Counted from the stretch's first letter, positions 1 to 5,222 are shown. The stretch: 5,491 nucleotides of DNA from Scleromatobacter sp038208735 (GCA_038208735.1 JBBQYL010000295.1:1-5491), one strand, 5' to 3'. A program made the numbers and translations. Notes: a model not told the origin generated them from the letters alone.

Positions 1-88
1 CTATCTTGTGCATCGAGTCACCGGCCGCACGCAGCCGATAAATCTCGACCCGCTCTTCGAGGCTGAGCTGGCCATAACATTGTCCCAT
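1..88 (-). CDS. IS30-family transposase, N-terminal fragment (runs off the left edge)
   Basis: Read on the minus strand from ATG at 88-86, the 29 visible codons begin MGQCYGQLSLEERVEI and continue into YRLRAAGDS. The QLSLEER.EI..L...G pattern is typical of the N-terminal helix-turn-helix of IS30-type DDE transposases, which bind the element's inverted repeats. The DDE catalytic core lies outside the window, so whether the element is intact cannot be judged. An in-frame upstream ATG at 142-140 would add 18 residues. It has GGAGG only 2 nt before it, too close for an ideal ribosome site, so I prefer ATG 88 because IS30 proteins usually start just before this motif. The outer end of the element should lie between about 90 and 200, but no terminal inverted repeat can be recognised without its partner. 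Confidence 0.7.
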   Translation of the reverse strand, partial: MGQCYGQLSLEERVEIYRLRAAGDSMHKI

Positions 89-195
89 CGCAGCAACACC
101 ATAGCTGGTGTTGCACTTGTTCTGTGAACCCAAGGGATCCATAGCCTCCGCATTTCGAAAGGCAACGTGCGCCTGCCGACTAACTAGCCACACGG

Positions 196-226
196 CGTAT
201 GGGTCCCTGCGTGCGCAGGGACGACA
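196..226. repeat. Short palindromic (hairpin) repeat upstream of the hydratase gene
   Basis: GTCCCTGC at 203-210 and GCAGGGAC at 215-222 form a perfect 8-bp stem around the loop GTGC. The flanks (GTATGG before, GACA after) match my memory of a dispersed intergenic palindrome in Bradyrhizobium genomes, but this was not searched. It lies between the IS30 end and the ribosome site of the next gene, and could form a hairpin in that gene's leader RNA if transcription starts upstream. Confidence 0.55.
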
Positions 227-256
227 CAGAACTCGACGCGAATTCATCAAATTTCC

Positions 257-262
257 AAGGAG
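257..262 (+). promoter_or_regulatory. Ribosome binding site deciding the hydratase start
   Basis: AAGGAG at 257-262 lies 8 nt before ATG 271. It selects this start over the in-frame ATG at 199, which would add 24 residues encoded across the hairpin repeat and lacking family similarity. Confidence 0.8.
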
Positions 263-270
263 CATCGAAG

Positions 271-1035
271 ATGCCGACCACTGAAGCCACCCTCTACTCT
301 GTCGAATCCGGCGCCGCCTGGATCACGCTGAACCGCCCCGAAAACCGCAACGCACTGTCGCAGATCCTCGTCACCGAGCTGCACGACCATCTCGTCGCGG
401 CTCTTGCCGATCCGAACGTCCGCTGCGTCGTCGTCACTGGCAACGGGCCGGCGTTCTGCGCCGGTGCCGATTTGAAAAATCAGGGCAAGCAGACGTCCGG
501 CCCGACGTTCCCCGAAGTGCTGCAGATCATCATCAACGCCGAAAAACCGGTGATCGCCGCGGTCAACGGTGCAGCATTTGCGGGCGGCCTCGGCCTTGTC
601 GGCGCCTGCGACATTGTCGTAGCAGTTGAGGATGCGCAGTTCAGCTTCTCGGAGGTGCGCATCGGCGTCATCCCGGCGATCATCGCGGTGGTCTGCGTGC
701 CGAAACTCGGGACGCACAACGCGATGAAGCTGTTTCTCACGGGCGAGCGCTTCTCAGGCACCCAGGCCGTGGGCCTCGGCCTCGTTCACCGCGCGGTGGG
801 CAAGGACAAGCTGCGCGAGGCGGTCAAGGAAGAGACCGACATGATTGCGCTGGGCGCCCCGAACGCGGTGAAGGAAGGCAAGAAGCTCGTCCGCGCGGCG
901 ATGGAGCAGAAGCCGCTCGCCGAGCAGTTCGCGACGATGGAGGCCTGGAGCAAGCGGATGTTTTTGGCGCCGGATGGGCAGGAAGGCATGGCCGCGTTCC
1001 GCGAGAAGCGGAAGCCGAAGTGGGTGACGGGGTAG
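271..1035 (+). CDS. Enoyl-CoA hydratase/isomerase (crotonase) family protein, LiuC/EchA-like
   Basis: This 254-residue protein has the usual length for a single-domain crotonase, a family that acts on acyl-CoA thioesters in the cytoplasm (hydration, isomerisation or related steps of fatty-acid and amino-acid breakdown). Visible landmarks are ITLNRPENRNAL (18-29), the oxyanion-hole strand AFCAGADLK (61-69), PVIAAVNGAAFAGG (93-106), ACDI (112-115) and FSEVRIGVIPA (126-136). The second catalytic Glu of rat hydratase corresponds to Glu128. The position of the first Glu, two residues after the GG of the second oxyanion loop, is Gly108 here. Some branches related to methylglutaconyl-CoA hydratase appear to share this GG-x-G pattern, so canonical crotonyl-CoA hydratase activity should not be assumed. 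Substrate is unknown: no CoA ligase, dehydrogenase or thiolase gene is next to it. It appears to be transcribed alone. Confidence 0.93.
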   Translation: MPTTEATLYSVESGAAWITLNRPENRNALSQILVTELHDHLVAALADPNVRCVVVTGNGPAFCAGADLKNQGKQTSGPTFPEVLQIIINAEKPVIAAVNGAAFAGGLGLVGACDIVVAVEDAQFSFSEVRIGVIPAIIAVVCVPKLGTHNAMKLFLTGERFSGTQAVGLGLVHRAVGKDKLREAVKEETDMIALGAPNAVKEGKKLVRAAMEQKPLAEQFATMEAWSKRMFLAPDGQEGMAAFREKRKPKWVTG

Positions 1036-1067
1036 GCGCCCCAGTCGCACGCCGCCAGTAACTGCCT

Positions 1068-1203
1068 CCCTCTCCCCGTTGGGGAGAGGGCCGGGGTGAG
1101 GGGCCGTGACGCTACTTGTGAGCGGCGATGGTTGAGAAGAAACATGTCGCGGCGACGCTGTCACCATCATTGCAAACACTGCACCCGTGACTGCCCCTCA
1201 CCC
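1068..1203. repeat. Composite palindromic element downstream of the hydratase gene
   Basis: CCCTCTCCCC (1068-1077) and GGGGAGAGGG (1081-1090) form a perfect 10-bp hairpin with a GTT loop. Just after it, GGGTGAGGGGC (1094-1104) is repeated in inverse orientation as GCCCCTCACCC (1193-1203), leaving 88 bp between these arms. This sequence style is common as dispersed intergenic repeats in Bradyrhizobium and other GC-rich Proteobacteria (recalled, not searched). The first hairpin could slow or end transcription from the hydratase gene, but no T-tract follows, so it is not a classical terminator. The right arm overlaps the end of the truncated RTX gene and carries its stop codon. Confidence 0.7.
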
Positions 1204-1431
1204 GCCCTCGCCGGTTTCAAGGTTCACCACGACGCCATCGAAGCCAAGGTAGCTCGATGACGCCCGGGCTGTCTGCAGATAGTCCACGGTGTCGTTTCCG
1301 TCACCACCAATGAACGTATCGGCTCCGGCGCTCGCGATGAACCTGTCATCGCCGCCAAGTCCGGACAGAACGTCGTCTCCGTCCGTGCCGACCATGTCGT
1401 CGTGGTGAGACGTTCCAAATCTGACGGCCAT
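1198..1431 (-). CDS. Truncated RTX (hemolysin-type calcium-binding) protein, probable gene remnant
   Basis: The 77-residue reading frame starts at ATG 1431-1429, preceded by GAGGGAG with a 6-nt spacer (1444-1438), so the start looks functional. It holds glycine/aspartate nonapeptides of the GGxGxDxUx type that bind calcium in a beta-roll: GTDGDDVLSGLGGDD (15-29) and GADTFIGGDGNDTVDY (36-51). The next segment, GVVVNLETGEGG (66-77), ends abruptly. In the intact neighbour the equivalent GVIVDLASHWGGE (88-100) continues for about 280 more residues. The fragment has no C-terminal type I secretion signal. Its TGA lies inside the arm of the palindromic element at 1193-1203, and no RTX-like reading resumes in another frame beyond it, so a simple frameshift is unlikely. 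It is probably non-functional, although a small expressed peptide cannot be ruled out. Confidence 0.65.
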   Translation of the reverse strand: MAVRFGTSHHDDMVGTDGDDVLSGLGGDDRFIASAGADTFIGGDGNDTVDYLQTARASSSYLGFDGVVVNLETGEGG

Positions 1432-1673
1432 TTGCAGCTCCCTCAGGTCCCGACCCGGTTGCGTCATGCGCCGGCCGCCGTGAGGAAGACGATGCAATGA
1501 ACCGATGGCAGCGCCTGTTCCCCGGGTGACAGGTCATTGAACTGTGTGCGCTGGCGCACACGGCGAAAAGCAGGTGTTCCGCATGGGACAGGCCCGGCGG
1601 CAGGTCTCAGGCACGATCTCCGACGACAGCCGGGGGCAAGGGGCAACCGGGTCAGGCACAACGGGAGACGACC
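1432..1673. promoter_or_regulatory. Divergent intergenic region of the two RTX genes with an 8+2+8 palindrome
   Basis: The 242-bp gap between the two divergent RTX starts must hold the promoters for both. GTGTGCGC (1544-1551) and GCGCACAC (1554-1561) form a perfect inverted repeat with a 2-bp centre, suited to a dimeric regulator or a small hairpin. No convincing -35/-10 pair was recognised. Short open frames across this gap have no recognisable domains. Confidence 0.4.
1663..1667 (+). promoter_or_regulatory. Ribosome binding site of the intact RTX gene
   Basis: GGGAG at 1663-1667 stands 6 nt before ATG 1674 and supports this start. Confidence 0.65.
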
Positions 1674-2813
1674 ATGGCCATCCACAGGAATCCGAACCTC
1701 GACTTCAACAACTTCGCCCACCTCGATTTTGCCAATCTTTCGTTGCTGCGGACGGGCACCGACGACGCCGACACCATGCGCGGCTGGGCGGGCCGAGATA
1801 CCTTCAACGGCAACGGCGGCAACGACACGTTCATCGGCAACGGCGGCGTCGACACCTTCAATGGCGGCGAAGGCACCGACACGGTGGACTATTCGACTGC
1901 CGCCGAGCACGCTGCGAACGAAGCCGGCCGCACTGGCGTGATCGTCGATCTGGCCAGCCACTGGGGCGGTGAGATGGGCGAAGCGTCCGACACCTTCAAC
2001 AGCATCGAGAACCTCACCGGCTCGAACTTCAACGACGGACTGTTCGGCGACTCCGGCGCCAACGTCATCCGCGGCCTGGGCGGCGACGACAACATCATGG
2101 GCGGCGCCGGTGGCGACACGCTCGACGGCGGCGAGGGCAACGACACGCTGTTCTACTCCACCTCGAACGCAGGCGTGAACGTCAACCTCGCCACCAACGT
2201 CGTGAGCGGCGGCCACGCGACCGGCGACGTCATTTCCGGGTTCGAGAACGTCTCGGGTTCGGCCTTCAACGACACCTTGCGCGGCAACAGCGGCGACAAC
2301 GTCATCGAGGGCGGCGCGGGCCAGGACACGCTCGACGGCGCAGGCGGCCTCAACGACACGCTGGTCTACCGCAACTCGAACAGCGGCGTCAGCATCAACC
2401 TCGGCACCAACACCGCCAGCGGCGGCGAGGCCACGGGCGACATCATCTCGAACTTCGAGAACGTGATCGGCTCGCGCAACGCCGACACGCTGGTCGGCTC
2501 GACAGCCGCCAACACGATCGAGGGCGGCGGCGGCAACGACATCATGACCGGCGGCGCCGGCCACGACACCTTCGTGTTCCGGGCCGACCAGAACACTGGC
2601 CACGACCACATCACCGACTACAACGTGTTCGAGGATGCGATCCACCTCGACATCGCCGACGGCGCTGCGCCGCCCACCCTGAACTTCAGCCTGGAGAACG
2701 GCGCGGACGCCTTCCACGTCAACGTGGTCGTCGACTTCGGCAACGGCAGCGGCGTGACGCTGGACAACGTCAACATCCTGGCAGCCCCGCTGGTGTGGGT
2801 TGATTTCACCTGA
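1674..2813 (+). CDS. RTX calcium-binding protein, probable type I secreted
   Basis: This 379-residue acidic, Gly/Asn/Asp-rich protein has no N-terminal signal peptide. RTX nonapeptides, which fold as calcium-bound beta-rolls outside the cell, occur in four blocks: about 46-71 (GNGGNDTFIGNGGVDTF), 134-159, 213-230 and 284-302 (GGGGNDIMTGGAGHDTF). Between them lie copies of a module reading roughly GVxVNLxTN..SGG.ATGD.IS.FENV.GS, beginning at residues 88, 167 and 238. The C-terminus (about 311-379) has ITDYNVFEDAIHLDI and ends VWVDFT, resembling the C-terminal region and uncleaved secretion signal of type I substrates. No protease, lipase or other catalytic domain is present, so the role may be structural or adhesive, or the protein may be an exported calcium binder; this is inference. 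No ABC transporter, membrane-fusion or outer-membrane secretion genes lie in the window, so any export system must be elsewhere. A terminator follows the stop codon. Confidence 0.93.
   Translation: MAIHRNPNLDFNNFAHLDFANLSLLRTGTDDADTMRGWAGRDTFNGNGGNDTFIGNGGVDTFNGGEGTDTVDYSTAAEHAANEAGRTGVIVDLASHWGGEMGEASDTFNSIENLTGSNFNDGLFGDSGANVIRGLGGDDNIMGGAGGDTLDGGEGNDTLFYSTSNAGVNVNLATNVVSGGHATGDVISGFENVSGSAFNDTLRGNSGDNVIEGGAGQDTLDGAGGLNDTLVYRNSNSGVSINLGTNTASGGEATGDIISNFENVIGSRNADTLVGSTAANTIEGGGGNDIMTGGAGHDTFVFRADQNTGHDHITDYNVFEDAIHLDIADGAAPPTLNFSLENGADAFHVNVVVDFGNGSGVTLDNVNILAAPLVWVDFT
1935..2597 (+). repeat. Three tandem modules inside the RTX gene
   Basis: Unit 1 is 1935-2171 (residues 88-166, 79 codons), unit 2 is 2172-2384 (167-237) and unit 3 is 2385-2597 (238-308), the last two exactly 71 codons (213 bp) each. 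Each combines a NL.TN/ENV.GS strand segment with one RTX block. Units 2 and 3 are the most alike, for example GGHATGDVISGFENVSGS against GGEATGDIISNFENVIGS. Unit 1 is the most divergent, consistent with growth by internal duplication. Confidence 0.75.
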
Positions 2814-2838
2814 GCGAGGCTTGAGGTATCGCTGCGAG

Positions 2839-2875
2839 CGCGGCTGGCGATGGTGTCGCCGGCCGCGTTTGTTTT
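2839..2875 (+). terminator. Rho-independent terminator of the RTX gene
   Basis: CGCGGCTGGCGA (2839-2850) pairs with TCGCCGGCCGCG (2856-2867) with one G-U wobble, around a 5-nt loop. The stretch TTTGTTTT (2868-2875) follows. It starts 26 nt after the RTX stop codon, as expected for an intrinsic terminator. An overlapping alternative stem, GGTGTCGCC (2852-2860) with GGCGACACC (2876-2884), would compete with it. Confidence 0.8.
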
Positions 2876-2932
2876 GGCGACACCGGCACGGCTATCAACG
2901 CCGAGCGGACTAACCCGCGCACAAATCTCAAC

Positions 2933-2945
2933 CCTCATGCTGAGG
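2933..2945. repeat. Small CCTCA/TGAGG hairpin downstream of the enzyme gene
   Basis: CCTCA (2933-2937) and TGAGG (2941-2945) flank a 3-nt loop. It lies about 55 bp past the stop of the minus-strand isonitrile-hydratase-like gene. It resembles part of a common Bradyrhizobium intergenic palindrome (recalled) and lacks a strong T-tract, so it is at most a weak terminator. Confidence 0.35.
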
Positions 2946-2998
2946 AGAAAAGTTTGCGCTGTGGTCGATTCAATTGCCAGCGATAGAGCGCTAGTCCC

Positions 2999-3682
2999 TC
3001 ATCTGCCACCTTGCGCAGCCACGCGTTCGATACGCCGGCGGTTCTCGCTCATTGTCGGCGCCATGCGTGTGTGGTGCGCGGCCACGACTGACGGTGGAGC
3101 GAGATCGGGCAGTCCGGCCTGGAACGGCGGCGCGGGCGCGTATTCCAGCGCCAGTTGAACGCCTTGCGCCACCTCCGCGCTACATATCTCGGCGATGACC
3201 GTAAGAGCGAAATCGATCCCGGCCGTGACGCCGCCGCCGGTGATGATGTTGCCGTCGCGGACGACCCGGCCTGCATCCGGGATCGCTCCGAACAGGGAGA
3301 GCAGATCGCGATAAGACCAGTGGCAGGCAGCGCGTTTTCCCGCAAGCAATCCGGCTGCGGCCAGCACGAGCGAGCCGGTGCAAACCGAGGTCACGTACTC
3401 AGCAGTGGCTGCAAGACGCTTGATTTCGTCGACCAGGGCTTCGTTTTCCAGCGCCGCTACCGCGTTGCCGCCCGGGACGCACAGAACGTCGCAGCGCTTG
3501 ATCGTCTCCAGACGAGCCAGTTCGGAAAACGTCAAACCACTCGCGTTGATCGGCTTGCCGCCGATCGAGGCCACGGTCACTTCGACATCGGGTGTGCGGA
3601 AGAAGAACTGATAGGGCCCGGTGAAGTCGAGTTGCGTGACGCCTTCGTAGATCGGCATCAGGATGGTCGTGGGAGCCGGCAT
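2999..3682 (-). CDS. inhA: DJ-1/PfpI family protein, isonitrile hydratase-like
   Basis: This 227-residue cytoplasmic protein closely resembles my recollection of Pseudomonas isonitrile hydratase (about 228 residues), which hydrates isonitriles to N-substituted formamides. Matching landmarks are GVTQLDFTGPY (14-24, with Asp19), VPGGNAVAALE (69-79), the nucleophile elbow SVCTGSLVLAAAGLLAGKRA (99-118, with Cys101 and Thr102), HWSYRDLL (121-128), GGGVTAGIDFAL (149-160) and LALEYAPAPPFQAG (177-190). The Asp, Cys and Thr correspond to residues reported as catalytic in isonitrile hydratase. The start at 3682 has AAGGAG 10 nt upstream. It is divergent from a GlxA-type regulator, 134 bp away. The isonitrile activity is inferred from similarity. 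Other DJ-1/PfpI members are glyoxalases, chaperones or proteases, so the substrate remains open, and the symbol is by analogy. Confidence 0.88.
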   Translation of the reverse strand: MPAPTTILMPIYEGVTQLDFTGPYQFFFRTPDVEVTVASIGGKPINASGLTFSELARLETIKRCDVLCVPGGNAVAALENEALVDEIKRLAATAEYVTSVCTGSLVLAAAGLLAGKRAACHWSYRDLLSLFGAIPDAGRVVRDGNIITGGGVTAGIDFALTVIAEICSAEVAQGVQLALEYAPAPPFQAGLPDLAPPSVVAAHHTRMAPTMSENRRRIERVAAQGGR

Positions 3683-3692
3683 GGGATTTTAT

Positions 3693-3705
3693 CTCCTTCG
3701 AAGGA
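3693..3705 (-). promoter_or_regulatory. Ribosome site of the isonitrile-hydratase-like gene within a 12-bp palindrome
   Basis: On the minus strand AAGGAG (3698-3693) lies 10 nt before the ATG. Most of it is inside the perfect palindrome TCCTTCGAAGGA (3694-3705). In the mRNA, UCCU could pair with AGGA and partly hide the ribosome site; as DNA it could equally be an operator half. Confidence 0.5.
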
Positions 3706-3738
3706 ATTGATCCCAATCAGCATGCTCCATGCGGCATC

Positions 3739-3773
3739 TGACGCGAATGTCATTTTTACCTCATTTCACGTCA
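3739..3773. promoter_or_regulatory. Candidate operator between the divergent enzyme and regulator genes
   Basis: TGACGCGAA (3739-3747) and TTCACGTCA (3765-3773) form an inverted repeat with one mismatch, separated by 17 bp. It lies in the middle of the shared intergenic region, where a regulator would control both directions. Binding by the adjacent AraC-type protein is inference; many AraC-family sites are direct rather than inverted repeats. Confidence 0.4.
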
Positions 3774-3803
3774 TCCGTGGTGGCGTAAACCATATGTTTC
3801 CGG

Positions 3804-3809
3804 CATAAT
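3804..3809 (+). promoter_or_regulatory. Possible -10 box of the regulator gene, near-leaderless
   Basis: CATAAT (3804-3809) matches TATAAT in five of six positions and ends 7 nt before the ATG at 3817. Transcription would begin at or next to the start codon. No Shine-Dalgarno sequence is visible before this ATG, which fits a leaderless message. A -35 element 17 bp upstream (TGGCGT, 3781-3786) is poor. Confidence 0.4.
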
Positions 3810-3816
3810 ACGCCGC

Positions 3817-4779
3817 ATGATCAATGTCGGCTTTTACGTCTGTCCCGGCCACGAGATGCTGGATCTCGCAGGCCCGCATTGTGCTTTTCAAAGCGCGCTG
3901 ACGCCGTCCGGCGCGCAGGCCTACAGCCTGCACGTGATCTCCGCCGCGGGAGGCTATGTGCCGGGCAACGCAGGCCTCGGCGTCAGCACGACGCGCGCAG
4001 GCGACGTTGCCCTCGACACCTTGATCATGGTCGGCGGGAAAATTGCGCCGATGTTCGAGCCGCAGGAGCAGGACGCTTTCAAGGCGACCGCCACGCAGGC
4101 GCGCAGGGTGGCGAGCGTGTGTACGGCTGCGTTCATGCTGGCTAGCCTGGGTTTGCTTGCAGGGCGGCGAGCGACGACGCACTGGCAATTGATCGGGCGG
4201 CTGCAGCGCGAATACCCGATGGTGAACGTGATCGGCGATTCCATCTTCGTCACCGACGGCCCGATCTGGACCTCGGCCGGCATCACCGCCGGAATTGATC
4301 TCGCACTCGCCTTGATCGAGAACGATCTCGGTATCGCAGCGTCGCGGGCGGTGGCCCGATATCTCGTCGTCTATCATCGGCGTCATGGCGGCCAATCGCA
4401 GTTTTCGGCACTTTCGCTGCTGGAGGGAGAGTCCGACCGCATTCGCAAGGCTCTCAGTTTTGCGCGCGAACATCTGGCGGAGGAGCTCCCCGCGCAGCGC
4501 CTGGCCGACGTTGCGTGCCTGAGCCTTCGTCAATTCGGTCGGGCGTTTCGGCGGGAGACCGCCGAGACTCCGGCCAAGGCGGTGGAGCGTCTTCGCGTGG
4601 AGGCTGCCAAGGCCCAGATCGAACAAGGGGCGCTGCCGATCGACAAGATTGCACGATCGGTCGGCTTCAACGACCCGGAACGAATGCGCCGCGCTTTTCT
4701 GCGCGTCTATGGCCAGCCGCCTCAAGCCATACGGCGGCTGCTACGGCAGGGCGTTTCCCCGACCGTGATCCAGGCATGA
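3817..4779 (+). CDS. GlxA-type transcriptional regulator (DJ-1/PfpI domain plus AraC DNA-binding domain)
   Basis: The 320-residue protein has two parts. Residues 1-190 form a DJ-1/PfpI-like sensor domain with EMLDLAGPHCAF (13-24), the nucleophile elbow ASVCTAAFMLASLGLLAG (99-116, with Cys102), THWQLIGRL (121-129) and SAGITAGIDLALALIE (153-168). Residues 205-310 form an AraC/XylS DNA-binding domain with two helix-turn-helix units: LPAQRLADVACLSLRQFGRA (224-243) and LPIDKIARSVGFNDPERMRR (273-292), the second followed by AFLRVYGQPPQAIRR. This is the GlxA architecture. The sensor domain is a relative of the product of the divergent gene (SVCT...LLAG.RA motif in both). It probably controls that gene and itself in response to a related small molecule. 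The ligand is unknown, and whether Cys102 reacts with it cannot be told from sequence. Confidence 0.93.
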   Translation: MINVGFYVCPGHEMLDLAGPHCAFQSALTPSGAQAYSLHVISAAGGYVPGNAGLGVSTTRAGDVALDTLIMVGGKIAPMFEPQEQDAFKATATQARRVASVCTAAFMLASLGLLAGRRATTHWQLIGRLQREYPMVNVIGDSIFVTDGPIWTSAGITAGIDLALALIENDLGIAASRAVARYLVVYHRRHGGQSQFSALSLLEGESDRIRKALSFAREHLAEELPAQRLADVACLSLRQFGRAFRRETAETPAKAVERLRVEAAKAQIEQGALPIDKIARSVGFNDPERMRRAFLRVYGQPPQAIRRLLRQGVSPTVIQA

Positions 4780-4794
4780 CGGTGGATCTCAACC

Positions 4795-5082
4795 TCAGTA
4801 CGACCGGCTCTTCTTGCGCCGGGCCGGCTTGCTCGGACCAGCCGGCGTGAAGGGATTCCCCACGCAGTACGCGGGCCCGAAGCCCGCGTTGGTAGCCTGG
4901 CACTGAGCTAAGTTGAAATAGTTGCAGTCGACGATGTCCATGCCGGCTTTGTGGCACCAGGCATAGCCACGAAACCCGCCCTGCTGATCGTAGAATTTCG
5001 TCTGCGCCGCGGCTTCCGTGGAGAGGCCCGCGGCACCGACCACGACGGCGCCGACGGTCAAGGCGATCAAGAATTTGGTCAT
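4795..5082 (-). CDS. Small secreted four-cysteine protein, DUF3551-like
   Basis: The 95-residue product starts at ATG 5082-5080, with AGGAAG 7 nt upstream (5095-5090). A longer in-frame start at 5163 would add 27 residues ahead of a clear signal peptide and is rejected. The signal peptide is MTK, a hydrophobic run (4-20), then STEAAA with likely cleavage after Ala26. The mature part has four cysteines (43, 53, 61, 73) in the pattern YAWC...DCNYFNLAQCQAT...G..YCVGNPF, typical of DUF3551 proteins frequent in Bradyrhizobium. Two disulfides in the periplasm are likely. The tail is basic (RRKK, 88-91). Function of the family is not known to me. It converges on the regulator gene, with only 15 bp between the stop codons. 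Confidence 0.85.
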   Translation of the reverse strand: MTKFLIALTVGAVVVGAAGLSTEAAAQTKFYDQQGGFRGYAWCHKAGMDIVDCNYFNLAQCQATNAGFGPAYCVGNPFTPAGPSKPARRKKSRSY

Positions 5083-5175
5083 GACGTGTCTTCCTGTTCC
5101 ACCGCAAGCCAACGGCGGGTGATACTGCAAGGTTCCTCCGCTGTCACGGCATGGCGATGACATCGATCAAGCGCG

Positions 5176-5222
5176 CGTCATCGCGACCGGCCTTCGTTCG
5201 CCTGCGGCCGGTCGCGATGACG
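5176..5222. repeat. 17-bp perfect palindrome with 13-nt loop
   Basis: CGTCATCGCGACCGGCC (5176-5192) and GGCCGGTCGCGATGACG (5206-5222) are exact reverse complements. There is no T-tract on either side, so it is not a classical terminator. It may be a dispersed palindromic element. The 13-mer CGCGCGTCATCGC at 5172-5184, which overlaps the left arm, recurs at 5291-5303 at the edge of a second, smaller hairpin. Confidence 0.8.

Noticed and set aside
199..270. Upstream extension of the hydratase gene to ATG 199
   Set aside because: The added 24 residues are encoded across a hairpin repeat, and ATG 271 has a well-placed AAGGAG.
1068..1090. Classical rho-independent terminator for the hydratase gene
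   Set aside because: The hairpin is strong but followed by CCGGGG rather than T residues, so it is listed as part of a repeat.
1464..2717. Long minus-strand open frame (417 residues) opposite the RTX gene
   Set aside because: It is the antisense shadow of GC-rich Gly/Asp codons, with a low-complexity Val/Ala/Gly/Arg product, no domain and no ribosome site. The plus-strand reading has clear RTX repeats.
3155..3808. Plus-strand open frame (217 residues) opposite the isonitrile-hydratase-like gene
   Set aside because: The minus strand gives a full-length DJ-1/PfpI protein with catalytic motifs; this frame has none.
3766..4725. Long minus-strand open frame (319 residues) opposite the regulator gene
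   Set aside because: It shows no family motifs, while the plus strand encodes a full GlxA-type protein. It would also overlap the divergent promoter region.
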